Assembly: GCF_958979055.1 (NCBI RefSeq)
Contig: NC_084888.1
Coordinates: forward strand, 5,164,001 to 5,228,000
DNA length: 64,000 nucleotides
Direction of reading: 5' to 3'
Source of the DNA: Alnus glutinosa
Lineage: Eukaryota > Streptophyta > Magnoliopsida > Fagales > Betulaceae
The notes under the pieces were generated by a model. That model did no database searches, had not been told where the DNA came from, and saw only the letters and a list, made by a program, of their open reading frames with translations. Below, in pieces: positions 49,701-60,540 of the stretch. The first letter of the stretch is position 1, and every line of letters begins with the position of its first letter. A program made the position numbers and the translations under genes.

Positions 49701-50039
49701 AATAATGGAACTCACGGTGGGGGGAGCTCAACAGCGGAGCCCGGCGATGGAGGACCGATGCGCGCGAGTCCACTTACAGCGGCGAAAATGGGTCGCAAGT
49801 CCAGCCACTGCACCCTCTCTCTCTCTCTCTCTCTCGCCTTTTTTTACATCTCACTGACCCTCGAATCTCTTTCTCTTTTTTGTTAGATTTTGGCGGCTTA
49901 GTTGGAATTTTGAATTTTAAATTCTGAATATGTGGCATCCTTTGGACCCTTAGATAACATGAATGGCCAAGATTTTAGAATTTGAGAAACTCAGATTTTA
50001 GAATAATCTGAGGGGATCCGAAATCCGAATCCGTACAAA
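46707..50039. other. Spacer between SDR copies with unassigned coding-like islands
   Basis: Some short stretches look protein-coding but could not be joined. On the - strand, 47455-47526 reads KEVQWEQRLKDTDLTNEELR and 47610-47730 reads HIVQITVRKENDLDQLKIAA. On +, 47720-47940 gives VVEVFPVVNFVPFSDLS and then, after a donor/acceptor-like pair, LAGSYFSLAWALVSLLRPWR. On -, 48895-48990 gives MKDTKVSSSGKFGGTWLWHF. None was recognised. A (CT) run is at 49813-49836. These may be gene relics or repeat fragments. Confidence 0.4.
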
Positions 50040-50069
50040 AAGGTAGGAATGCTATGACGTAACGCCCAA

Positions 50070-50171
50070 CCTCATGTGTTACACATTTTCTCGGATCAAA
50101 TTCCAAGTCTCATCTCAAGTCCTCATGTGTTACACATTTTCTCAGATCAAATTCCAAGTCTCATCTCAAGT
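50070..50171 (+). repeat. 51-bp tandem duplication in the SDR copy 2 leader
   Basis: The unit from CCTCATGTGTTACACATTTT to TCATCTCAAGT occurs twice (50070-50120, 50121-50171) with one substitution, just before the start codon at 50180. SDR copy 1 has the unit once (about 44139-44190). Confidence 0.93.
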
Positions 50172-50179
50172 TCTCAACA

Positions 50180-52516
50180 ATGGCCGAAGCAACAAAGAGG
50201 TACTGCTTCAGTCCGTCCATGGTGTCTTTTACATTTTCCATCACTATCTTTGACCACAAATCTCACAACCATCTCTCTCTTCTCGTATGGGTTTATTTAA
50301 TTTTTTTTTTTTTTGAAGGTATGCAGTTGTTACAGGGGCAAATAAGGGGATTGGATTTGAAGCAGTGAGACAGTTGGCTTCAAACAGGTTCACAGTGGTC
50401 CTGACAGCAAGAGATGAGAAGAGGGGTCTTGAAGCTCTTGGGAAACTGAAAGACAGTGGTCTCTCTGATCGTGTTGTTTTTCATCAGCTTGATGTGTCTA
50501 ACCCTGCTAGCATTGCTTCTCTGGCAGATTTCATCGAAACCCAGTTTGGAAAACTTGATGTCTTGGTATGATTCGTAGCTGATTTCTTTAACAAGTTTTG
50601 TTTCTTTTTGATTTTTTTCATATTGAAAACCTCGATAAAATTATGGATAATTGTATTATTGATCCATGTGGTATGCCATAATTATATTTTACTTTTTATG
50701 GTTTAAAAAGTTCATGGGAAGTTTACGTGGTAAGCAATAATTACAAATTAATCCCTAAAGTTAAATTCCATTAAATTTTTTTACAGATTCTGTTAAATGT
50801 CACGACAACGCCACGTCAAACCAATAAGATGACGAATAAATAAATAAACTTATTAGTTTGACGTGCTGCTGACGTGACATTTAGTAGAATTTGACTGCAT
50901 GATCGATTTGCAATTATTGTTTACCACAATGACCTTTAATGAACTTTTTGAATCATAAAGAATGAAAAATAATTATGACATATCATAGGGACCAGTGATG
51001 CAATTATCCCATAAAATTAAGGTGAATCTTGAAGTATGTCATCAAGGGGTAGAATCCTCCTATTAACCGGAAGGATCTATTAATTTTTCCCGTTTTTAAG
51101 TCTAATTCTTGTTGATGTAAACAAAATGAATGACGAATGCTGAAACTATGTGCAGGTGAACAACGCTGGGATTGGTGGAGTCAAAGTAGATGCTAATGTT
51201 GAGGTAACTACTCTCCAGATGTATCTTATTCTGTCTTTTTAGCAGAGTAAAGGTGAGTTTGAATTACTTTGAAATGGGATGCGCCTTCGGCGTTAACTTA
51301 TAACAGCCACAAGTGTGTTGGCAGTTGGTTTGAATGCCATGGTTGGACTCCATTATGTAGTTCTTGTTTTGACAAATTGAAATTTTGGATAGTAAAGATG
51401 TATCACCCGGTGTCAGATTGAGAAGATGAATAACACATATAGAGTGGGTATATTATAAAGGCACTCATATGTGTTAAATCTCACATTGGTTCCTTACTAG
51501 GTGTGACTGAACACCTAGTAAGGAAAAAAATTTAGAATAATCTTTAGTCAAACCCATTCTTTTTCCTTGGAAAAAAATTAGCATCTCTTAAGGGCTCGAT
51601 TTTAAAGCTTGACCTGATGTCTATTTAGGGCCAACAATTAGGTACTATTTTGCCTAGCTGCTTAGCCTTTTGGAATTCTTCTACCATGGGCTGCGAAGTA
51701 TTTGGCGACAATTACCAAGCGATTGAATTCTTACTGCAGGCAGGAGCTGATCCGAGGAAACTGATTCAAAATTATGAGTTAGCAGAAGAATGCTTGCTAA
51801 CAAACTACTATGGTGCTAAAAGAATGGCCGAAACACTCATTCCTCTCCTCCAATTGTCCAATTCACCAAGGATTGTTAATGTCTCATCCTCCAGTGGGAA
51901 GTTAGAGGTATGAACGTAACACACTCCTCCTATATAGAAATAAATTGTTGGCAACTTATTCATAAAAAAGAAAAAAAAAAAAAAATTGTTGGCAACTTCG
52001 ATGGAAATTTGCTTGAATTTGAAACTAGACTGGTAGGCTCAAAAGATTCAGAGGATCCTGCTTGTTTATCTTAGTTTTTATTGTCAACACTTTTCTGGCC
52101 TCAAAAGATAAAAACAGTGCTTGTTCATGTTGTTTCAGAACATACCAAACGAATGGGCTAAAAGAGTGCTAGGTGATGCTGAAAACCTGACAGAAGAGAA
52201 AGTGGATGAGGTATTGAAGGAGTTTCTAAAAGATTTTAAAGAAGGTTCTGTGGAAGCCAGACAGTGGCCTACTTTTCTTTCTGCCTATACGCTCTCGAAA
52301 GCAGCCATGAATGCCCACACACGAATTCTAGCCAAAAAGTACCCCAATTTCTGCATCAACTGTCTCTGCCCTGGCTTTGTCAAAACAGATATAAATGGCA
52401 ACGTTGGTGTCTTGCCCGTTGAAGAAGGTGCTGCGAGTCTTGTGAGGTTAGCCCTGCTGCCCGATGGCAGTCCTTCTGGCCTCTTTTTTTTTCGCCAAGA
52501 GGCATCTTCTTTCTGA
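50180..52516 (+). CDS. Short-chain dehydrogenase/reductase, neomenthol dehydrogenase-like (copy 2)
   Basis: Recent duplicate of the SDR gene at 44198-46706, with the same five-exon structure and identical exon lengths: 50180-50199, 50319-50565, 51156-51203, 51740-51907 and 52139-52516 (861 nt, 286 aa). [22 protein letters not shown] and YTLSK (Tyr211/Lys215) are all present, so activity is expected. Differences from copy 1 include FEAV for FETV, RFTVV for RFIVV, SSSSGK for SSSMGK, NCLCPG for NSVCPG and a C-terminal [10 protein letters not shown]. The leader is lengthened by a 51-bp repeat. Intron 2 gained a 367-bp Mutator-type element, and intron 3 lost about 0.56 kb relative to copy 1. The AATAAA about 105 bp after the copy 1 stop is ACTAAA here, while an upstream GATAAA of copy 1 is AATAAA here, so 3' ends may differ. 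Confidence 0.93.
50644..51010. mobile_element. Mutator-type MITE, 367 bp, perfect 9-bp TSD, in SDR copy 2
   Basis: Inverted ends GGATAATTGTATTATTGATCC (left) and GGGATAATTGCATCACTGG (right, other strand) continue inward for about 70 bp. ATAAAATTA is duplicated at 50635-50643 and 51011-51019. SDR copy 1 lacks the element at the same place (near 44641-44655, reading GATAAATTTAAGG), so insertion followed the gene duplication. A related internal sequence lies at about 63660-63830. Confidence 0.88.
51399..51523. repeat. Truncated TRIM ending in a 13-bp foldback scar
   Basis: The left part of the TRIM LTR known from copy 1 (51399-51510) stops abruptly. It is followed by ACACCTAGTAAGG (51511-51523), the exact reverse complement of CCTTACTAGGTGT at 51492-51504, with a GACTGA spacer. 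Alignment to copy 1 then resumes about 0.56 kb downstream. The junction looks like a deletion repaired with local inverted templating. Confidence 0.85.
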
Positions 52517-52714
52517 TTGAAGACAAGCCACCATACAGATGGACAATAAAACTCATATATATAGCTCGTAACTTTTCTACGCACTTTCTCTTATTTGCTT
52601 CTTTTATGTAAGATCTCATATTATAACACTAAACGAGGAATGCAGGGATCGAAGTGATGGGTGTTTCATTTACTACTTTGGATGGCATTTAACACGTTGA
52701 CTTTTATTGGTAAT

Positions 52715-53038
52715 TGTTAAAGTGTCTTACATCGCCAATAGATACATGATTTTAACACTTTATAAGTCATGGACAACTCTCCTCTATCAAGACATCTTTT
52801 GAGAGTGAGTAAAGTCCATACTTTTACATGGTATCAGAGTCAGATTTTTTGGACGATGATGAACTTTTCCCTTCTAATATTGAACACGTGTTTGGCCAAA
52901 AGTTGACACATTTGAGGGAGTGTGTTAAAAGTGTTCCTTATCGTCAATAGATACATGATCATAACACTTTAGAAGTCATGGACACCCCTTCTTTCTCAAT
53001 ACGTTTTTTGAGAGTGAGTAAGGTCATAAACTTTTACA
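52715..53038 (+). mobile_element. TRIM retrotransposon, 324 bp, complete with TSD
   Basis: Direct repeats 52715-52828 (114 bp) and 52921-53038 (118 bp) each run from TGT to TTTTACA. The left one is followed directly by TGGTATCAGAGT (52829-52840), the tRNA-Met primer site. The right one is preceded by TTGAGGGAG. GTAAT flanks both ends (52710-52714 and 53039-53043). SDR copy 1 has the empty site with a single GTAAT near 46890. It is a different family from the 488-bp TRIM. Confidence 0.95.
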
Positions 53039-53095
53039 GTAATGAACTTTTTTGATAAAGGTTTGATCTCCATTTCAAGCGGTTGGAATAATACA

Positions 53096-53485
53096 AAAAA
53101 AATAGTTCCCACGAGACTCTGTTCTTGTCTTCTCTGAGCTAGATCTTCTCCTCAAACCTTGCTCCTCACTTGCATGGCGCTAGTGTCCACTCCTACCCTC
53201 ACCCTCCTTCCGCCACGGTAAAGCCTTAATTCCCTTTTCTTTCCTCCGTCTCTCATATTGCCTGTCTCGACCTTTAGAGTTCCAGCATCCTCTACCTCTC
53301 CTTGTAGACTTGCATCACTTTCTTCTCTTTTCAAAACCCAATTCTACCACCCTTTCTCGTTGGAGAAATTCTTCCAACCCATTAACTAAAAGTAACCTGT
53401 CTTTTGAATAGGATATATAGTAAGTTTATATTTTTTACTAATCCTATTTAAAAAGCATGTAAGAAGCATTTGCTATTAAAAATAG
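53096..53485. other. Pyrimidine-rich stretch with a possible orphan first exon
   Basis: Downstream of the duplicated SDR unit, ATG at 53174 opens MALVSTPTLTLLPPR followed by CACG|GTAAAG, which resembles a short transit-peptide exon with a donor site. No downstream exon was found, so it may be a relic or chance. Confidence 0.25.
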
Positions 53486-53661
53486 AGAAATAATACTTTG
53501 TATTCTCTTATCCTTCTCTCATATTTCTTCACTAATGTGGCATTGTTAATTCAACATTGATTTTTTTTTTTTTTATTCTTTTTAGTTAAGATTGATCCGA
53601 ATGTGGATTTATTATGCCACATTAGCGGAGAAGGACAAGAGAATACCAAGTAGCATCTCTC
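53486..53661. mobile_element. MITE of the 'TTTGTATTCTCTTA' family, 176 bp
   Basis: The left end GAGAAATAATACTTTGTATT and the right end, GAGAGATGCTACTTGGTATT on the other strand, are inverted. They continue with a TAATGTGGCAT block. Flanks ATTAAAAATA and ATTAAAAAAA suggest a 9-bp duplication with a mismatch. Confidence 0.7.
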
Positions 53662-54612
53662 ATTAAAAAAATATATATATATATGTTTCTCACATACTAA
53701 AGAAAACATGCCACATTGAAAGACTGTGTTAAAGGAAAATTTCTCTAACCAAGTTTACAAAAAAAATTTGTCCCTTTACACCCATTATCTAGTGGCTCGC
53801 AGATAGAAATTTTCTACAAATTGGGTTGTAGGAGTTACTACAACCTCACCTTTAAAAAGTGACATGTGTTCTTTTAAGCATATGAGAACCATATGTTTTC
53901 TTATTAATGTTATTAAAAAAGCATGCGAGAAGCATATGCTTTGAAAGTTCCGTTTATTTCTACATAAAATGTTTTTCCTATTTTATGGTGTTTGGTACGA
54001 CCAAAAAATTGTGGTCAAATCAAAAACTTTTTCGGTTGACCAGTAAAACTTTCTTAAATTTTCATAAAATGGTTTTTTTATTATTATTATTTTTTTTAAA
54101 ACAAAAAAACTGTAAACTATTTTTTGAGTTGGAACTTCTCTTTCTTGTATACACTTTCTCGCAATTCATTCTCTGCAGCCGTCGGCCACTGCTAGAAACT
54201 GCCGTCAAAGCTAGCTGAAAACCGTTGTTGGTCGCCAGAATCCTCCGCCACTGGAGTTGGTTGAAAGTTGTCAGCCGTTTTTTGCCACTATCAGAAGTTG
54301 TTGACCATTTTTTGCTATCGTTAATTTTTTGTACTAGCCAAATGCTAAAAAATTATTCCAACATAAAACGTTTTTTGTCGAGACAAATAAAGTCCAAAAA
54401 AAAAATTATGTATTTCTATCATGCCTACGTATGTCACTTTTTTGGAGACTAAATTGTAAGAATTCACATATCCCAATTTATAACAAATTTCCTTCATTTT
54501 TAAGGGTATGCGGGGTTCCTCAATAGACCAATGGTCTCAATTTGACGTGGCAAAGCAAAAACCAATCAATCTAGAAGCACCGGTTGGACCCAAACCAATC
54601 AATCTTTAATCT
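53662..54612. other. AT-rich spacer with a decayed element
   Basis: A segment near 53985-54400 begins GTTTGGTACGACCAAAAAATTGTGG and contains GCCGTCGGCCACTGC-like units recalling the imperfect repeat at 5790-6290. It may be a relative of that element. No gene was found. Confidence 0.35.
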
Positions 54613-55877
54613 TGTCCTGTCCATACGTTGAGTTCAACCAGAAGGGAGAAGGAAATAAAAAGGCGTTTTTATTTGCACACCAAGAAATAAGAGAAAATTG
54701 AAGTTCAAGAGAAGCAGAAGAAAAAGACAAAATAGAAGTCCCTTTGAGCTGTCATGGTGTCATAATTGTGTAGAAATTCTTGTTAGGACTAATAAATCGT
54801 GTAGAAATTTATTTATTCTTTGTGTTATGTGAAAGTGAGATTTTGATAAGGATATATAAAAAAATCTCCTCTCCAGATAAGCAGATAAGGATAACCACTG
54901 CAGTCAAGGTCAACAATTATTTTAGAGAAATGATCCCTACACTCATTTCTCACAACAGTCCCACAACAAGCTGACGTGGCTGGTAATATTTTATTATTTT
55001 TTTATAAAAAGAAAACAAAACAAAACAAAAAAAATATTAAAATATTACCAGCCACGTCAGCTTGTTGTGGGGTTGTTGTGAGAAATGAGTGTAGGGATCA
55101 TTTCTCATTATTTTATATGTTAAGTTTAAGAATAATGCTATTTTTTTTTTTTTTTCAATTAGCTCACAATACTGGTGAGTCGATCTCAATCAACCTTTGA
55201 ATTAATTATTATTATAAAAAAAAAAAAAATTTAATAATTAGTTTTAACTGCCATGTCAACTTTGTGTGATAAAAATTTAGTATAGAATTTTATATAGAAA
55301 AATGTTATAAATCATATTTTTATCTCACAATGTTTACCCCTGACCTACGGAGTGGTTACGCGCCACCCCAGAAAAACTTAGGATGGCTCGTAGGCCACCC
55401 CCTCCCCTCAAGGTGGCAGCCACCCCCTTTCTTTCTTTCTTTTTTTTTTTTTTAAAAAAAATTGTTTAATTTTGAAGGTATTTTATGTAAATTTTGATTT
55501 TAAATTAAGGCATTTGAGTCTTTTCATAAATTTGACTAACAGAAGAGGTAACGGTATGAAAATTGTAGTTTCATACTCTCTTTTGATCGAGATGTCAGTT
55601 CATAGTGGCATGTTGATAATGATCGATAGTTGATGAGGAGAAAGTGTAATTACTCATTTTTTATTTTTTTTTTAGAGAAAAAAAAAAAGCACCCATAAAA
55701 TGTTAGAGTATGTAATAAAGATAAAAATCATAATCATAAATGAGGACTAGGTTGTAGTAAGTGAATGAATTTGATTAGGATTATATTACAATCGAATAAT
55801 TTCAAATCATTTGTAAGCTTTATAAATAAAACATTGTATACATTTAGGGGTGAAAATGCGTATGCGGATACGTTTAT
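54613..55877. repeat. Segmental duplication, copy A
   Basis: Aligns with 61262-63139, starting at CCTGTCCATACGTTGAGTTCAA and ending at TTTAGGGGTGAAAATGCG. The copies flank the third SDR gene as direct repeats. Copy A contains the MITE at 54925-55106, absent from copy B. Copy B contains the Mutator-like element at 62125-62948, absent here. Confidence 0.88.
54925..55106. mobile_element. Mutator-type MITE, 182 bp, perfect 9-bp TSD
   Basis: Ends GAGAAATGATCCCTACACTC are inverted and nearly perfect, including the AGCTGACGTGGCTGGTAATA block. ATTATTTTA is duplicated at 54916-54924 and 55107-55115. The paralogous segment has one ATTATTTTA (61566-61574) and no insert. It belongs to the same family as 4670-4852. 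Confidence 0.95.
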
Positions 55878-56340
55878 TAGCAATATCCACTTCCACATAA
55901 TTCGGTTATCCATTTTAGGTATCCGTATCCGCATCATGTGATTACCATTCGCATCTGCGAGGTTATTATCTGCTATTCGTATATGAGGTAACAAGGGTTT
56001 TGGGTATTGAAATTATAATTCCTATTTCTAGTAAATAAAAAAATGCATTATCTATAATTGGACACTATTATTCATATCACACTTGCTAATCATTTTGCCA
56101 TAAAATTTCTATCTCATAGATTATTTAGCTTCTCGCATCATCTATTTATAGTTGGTAAAGGAAAAAATATTAAAAAACCGACATTCGCATATGAGGTAAT
56201 AACAAAACGATGCTGTTTTAGTGGATTTAATTAAATATCTTTAACATATAAAGGGTATGCTTAGCCTAAAACTACTATCCACATCCGCATATGTTGATAG
56301 TGGATAGCGAATAAAGGATAGGTTAGGGGTGAAAACCCGG
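55847..56340. mobile_element. hAT-like remnant with TATGCGGATA repeats
   Basis: Begins TAGGGGTGAAAATGCGTATG and holds repeated ATCCGCAT/ATGCGGAT words, typical subterminal repeats of hAT elements. A second TAGGGGTGAAAACCCGG end begins near 56327. The other ends are unclear. A 25-bp start of the first one recurs at 63114. Confidence 0.4.
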
Positions 56341-56489
56341 TTGGCCAAAATCGCCAATCGGCTTCGGTAATTAGGTAATCGGTTAACCAGGTATGTAATA
56401 ACCAACGATTACAAGTTGGAACCCGGTTATCCGGACCGAGTATTGAAATTCTAAAAAAATAAGTTTTTGGGTATTGAGCCTATTTCTTT

Positions 56490-56840
56490 TGCTCTGGGGG
56501 TGGCTGAACCACACCTGCCACGGGTGTGGTTCAGCCACCCCCAAGGGCCAAAAACCCCCTTCTTCAATTTTTTTTTTTTTTTTTCTTTGGTCATGGGTTT
56601 GGCCACCCCAGATTGGTCAAGGGGGTGACTGAGCCACCTTCTTATTTTTATTTTTTATTTTTTGTTTTTAATATTTTTATTTTTAAGTTTTATTTTTTAA
56701 AAAAGTTTTTAAATTAATTTTTAAATATTTTAATTTTTAATTTTTTTATATTGTTTCACATGTCGACCCTTATTGGTTGACACATGCTAATCCATTAAAA
56801 TTTGGACAAAAATAGAGGAAGGTACCAAGTTAATCTTTTT
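56490..56840. mobile_element. Partial copy of the GGGGTGG-palindrome Mutator-like family
   Basis: Holds GGGGGTGGCTGAACCAC / GTGGTTCAGCCACCCCC palindromes. A right arm with CACATGTCGACCC...GGTTGACACATG and AAAATTTGGACAAAAATAG follows, matching the arms at 39626-41252 and 62125-62948. The left terminal arm is not recognisable. Confidence 0.55.
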
Positions 56841-57120
56841 TTCAAAAATTAAGTTCTATCTGTGAGCCAAAATAAAATTAAAATACAAAAAATTAAAATT
56901 TTTAAACCACCTATACTAAATATGTCTTTAACCCAAAAATTAATTAGTCAAGAGGCATTTTCAGGCTAACATGAAACACCTTCCGTAGTTCCGTTGTCCA
57001 TCTCTCTCTCTATATATATATATCTGGAAAAGCTATTTGCCTTGCTCCCACTTCGCATGTTGAGGCAAATAGCAGCGCTTTCACTTATCATAAAAGCGTC
57101 CTAAGTTGACTTCATCATCA

Positions 57121-59875
57121 ATGGCAGGAGCGACAAACAGGTACTCTGCTTCTTCTAATTTCACGGTGTTTACAATATTGAAGCATGCATGACACCCATA
57201 TTTCTTAATTTTTTTTCTCTATTTATATTCGTCTTAATTTTATTTTATTTTATTTCAGGTATGCAGTAGTTACGGGGTCAAATAAGGGGATTGGGTTTGG
57301 AATATGCAGGCAGCTGGCCGCAAATGGGGTGGTGACGGTGTTAACTGCTAGAGATGAGAAAAGGGGTCTTGAAGCTGTTGAAAAGCTGAAAGAGTGTGGG
57401 GTGTCTGATGAGCATGTGGTATTTCATCAGCTTGATGTGGCTGACCCTGCTAGTATAGCTTCTCTCGCAGATTTCATCAAAATCAAATATGGGAAGCTTG
57501 ATATATTGGTAAGATTGAAAGCCAACTTACTAAAAATCTTCTCTTTCTTTTGTTTTCTGTTTATTAATTTTGTATTTGGGTGGTGAAATGAGAATATGAC
57601 CAATTCCCATTTGTAAACTTGATAAAAAATAAAAAATAAAAAAAAAAATCCCTTTTTGGTTTGTGTGGTATAGAGTATTTAGAAATAATTAAGATTTAGA
57701 ATATGTTCGTTATTTTGTTTCTTGCTGAATTTTCAAGACACTATAAATGATGACAAATCTTAAAATTCTATGCAGGTTAACAACGCAGGGATTTCTGGAG
57801 CTGGAGTTGATGGTGACGCTTTAGCAGCTTCAGGTATTGGTGAGGTAATTAAGTTTTGTACATATGCTCTGTTTTTTCTTAGGTTAATTACATTCCATTC
57901 CCTCAAATTACTTTTTTTTAATCACCGGTTATTCTAAAAGCTTAATCTGATAGGAAAGATTGAATTTAATTGTTTAATTAATATTCTAATACTACTTCTC
58001 ACATGTGAGCTCAACTCCTTCTCAATAAATGAAACCCATCATGTGAAATATATAATGGATTGGAAGATGAAATGTAGAGGTAGGGTTAAAACTCAGGAGC
58101 TTTGCTCTGATATCATGTTAAATCATCGATTATCTTAAAAGCTTACGTTAATAGAAAAAGGTTTTTAGCCCACACATGAGAGGGAGTAATTAAATAATTA
58201 AATTCATTATTTCTTATTAATTTAAGCTTTTTGAAAAATGATACGGTTGGTACGTGGAATGGTTATTCCATTAGGAAAATGAACATCTTTTATTAGGAAT
58301 GGAGAATAGTGGAATATAATAGCCATTCCCATGACCCATTAAGGAATTGAAAGAAATAACTATTCATCAATTTAAGGAATAGTTATTTCCTCACGGCAAT
58401 GTGAATAACTATACTAGGTGTTAGAGTATATGATAAGGATAACACCAAGTTTATTCTATTCTACCTTCTTATATTCCTAATAAAAGATATTCATTTTTCT
58501 TAATGAAATAGTCATTTCGTGTATTAAACGTATCCTTAGTGTTTGGTTAGGTGATTAGCTTTTTGGAGTTCATTGTTTTGCTTCGAATGAAATCCTGAAA
58601 TATTTGGCCACACTATCATGGACAATTTTACTAAGTACCTAGCGTATTAATTGGTGTCTAATGTCTTCGGACTGGGGGTTGGGTGGCTATGTACTGTTGA
58701 AGGGCAAATGGTCTGTAAACTGAATAATAACAACTTAAGAGGCAAGAGGATAAAGTTTCTTCTCATTGATACAGGAAGGTGAGAATGCCAAAATCGATTG
58801 GAGTAAAATACTGACTGAAACTTATGAGTTAGCTGAAGAGTGCCTAAACACAAACTACTATGGCACCAAAAGAGTGACTGAAGCACTGCTTCCCCTCCTT
58901 AAGCTATCCAATTCACCAAGGATTGTCAATGTTTCCTCTTCCATGGGGCAGTTAAAGGTATGAAACTACTACAAATAAATTTTTGACACCGTTATAAGAA
59001 TCAAGTTTTATACAAGTTTTTGATTTGGTTAATTTGAATCAAATGTAGACGATTCAACAGAACTGGCCTGCTTAAAGTTGACCAAGTTGAGACTGGGTAG
59101 TTGTACAACTTCTCTTTCATGTTACCTTTGCTCACTTACTACTAAAAGGAAATTTTATATATTTGCAAAGAAAAAAGGGTCCTATATACCTCTAATAAAT
59201 GATCAAGATTTATGTTGCCAATAATGATAGTTAACTACCAATCTAGGTGTTATGTACAGTCAAACATACTCTGCCGCTGTTCATGATACTCCAATTAATG
59301 AAATCATTTTTATTTTTCCTTTCATACTAAATTAAGCACTACTATGTTTTTCTTTGGAATTACGCATTGTCTATCTTTCTAAACAAACTGGCGGGGTTTT
59401 ACTTTCTAATAGATGTGGAGTTTTTGTTTTCAAATTAAACTGTGATTGATTTTCCCATAAATAAATCAAAAGTTTTCTTGTTCTGCTGTTTTAGAGCATA
59501 CCAAATGAATGGGCTAAAGGAGTGTTAGGTGATGCTGAAAGCCTCACAGAAGAAAGAGTGGATGAGGTATTGAGTGAATTTCTGCAAGATTTTAAAGAGG
59601 GTTCCTTGGAAACCAAAGGGTGGCATGGTCTTATGCTTGCCTATAGAGTTTCAAAAGCGGCTCAAAATGCCTACACAAGAATCGTGGCCAAGAAGTACCC
59701 ATCTTTCCGTGTCAATTGTCTCTGTCCTGGCTTTGTCAAGACTGATATGAACCACAACACTGGCTATTTGACGATTGATGAAGGTGCAGAAGGTGCTGTA
59801 AGGTTAGCGCTACTGCCCAATGATGGTCCTTCTGGCCTATTCTTTCATCGGAATGAATTGTCAACGTTCGATTAA
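57121..59875 (+). CDS. Short-chain dehydrogenase/reductase, neomenthol dehydrogenase-like (copy 3)
   Basis: Third member of the cluster, same reductase family as copies 1 and 2 but more diverged. Five exons join in frame: 57121-57140, 57259-57508, 57776-57844, 58775-58957 and 59495-59875 (903 nt, 300 aa). The short first exon MAGATNR and all intron phases match the other copies. The cofactor motif reads TGSNKGIG (12-19). NNAG is at 92-95, Asn140 lies in TNYYG, NVSSS is at 165-169, and Tyr224/Lys228 lie in YRVSK. The longer linker after NNAG ([17 protein letters not shown] and then EGENAKIDW) is the common form, so copies 1 and 2 carry a shortened linker. An AT-rich TATA-like run (57013-57024) lies about 100 bp before the start. 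AATAAA occurs about 20 bp after the stop. Substrate unknown. Confidence 0.94.
57920..58240 (-). repeat. TRIM-like repeat in SDR copy 3 intron 3
   Basis: Two related blocks (AAAAGCTTAATCTGATAGGAAA near 57936 and AAAAGCTTACGTTAATAGAAAA near 58137), each followed by an ACATGAGAG/ACATGTGAG and AATTAAAT tract, flank a middle. That middle contains GCTCTGATATCATG, close to the complement of the tRNA-Met primer site. This supports a decayed - strand TRIM. Relatives are at 38035-38330 and 1145-1330. Confidence 0.5.
58245..58545. repeat. GGAATGG/AATAGTTATT-rich MITE-like block in SDR copy 3 intron 3
   Basis: Starts TACGGTTGGTACGTGGAATG and ends AACGTATCCTTAG, with many GGAATGGCTATT-like words in both orientations. 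The element edges recall those near 5620 and 6490. No target duplication was fixed. Confidence 0.35.
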
Positions 59876-60540
59876 ATGTCAGCCTCTTTGTCAAAATAAA
59901 TAAGGAAGCGAGTCATCTTGATAGAGAAAAATATATTACATCAATATCGAATGACTGCAGTACTTTCCTTGCATTTGATTCTCAATGTATAATAGGTTTC
60001 TTGAAGACCAATGTGTAACTTTATTGTCATATATATATTGTGTATGCAGTAAGCAAGTTTTTCACTTCGTGTATGTCATGTCAAATATATGCTTTTTCTT
60101 AATGCAACTTTTAAGAATGTTTCTGTTTCTACCTAGTCTTTTTGCATAGACAACTATCGGCAGAGATTTGTGAAGAAACCATATGGTTGGTTAGTAGAAT
60201 CTTATTTAAATGGTTAAATCAGAACCCGATTTAAGGTAAAAAGGTTTCATTGATTGCTTTGAAGCACCCTGAGATTACAGATATCAAATCCTCCATTGCC
60301 AATTGATGCGGGCAAGTTTTATCAGTTTTTTTTGTTAAAACCGTTTTACTTAAAAAATCAATTTTTTTTTTTTTTTTTTAATTTTTTTTTTTTGATTCCA
60401 ACATCGGATTGTGACAAAATTGGTGGCGTTTGAAAGCTTATTCGGAGGGCTACAATTTTGTATTTCATAAAATTTTTGTAATTTCAACGTTTACTAGGAA
60501 AAAGTTGTCATTTTATATTATTAACATTGCAAAGTGTTTT
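59876..60540. other. SDR copy 3 3' region and AT-rich spacer
   Basis: Begins with the probable 3' UTR. It contains T-rich homopolymer runs near 60365-60393. No gene recognised. Confidence 0.45.
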
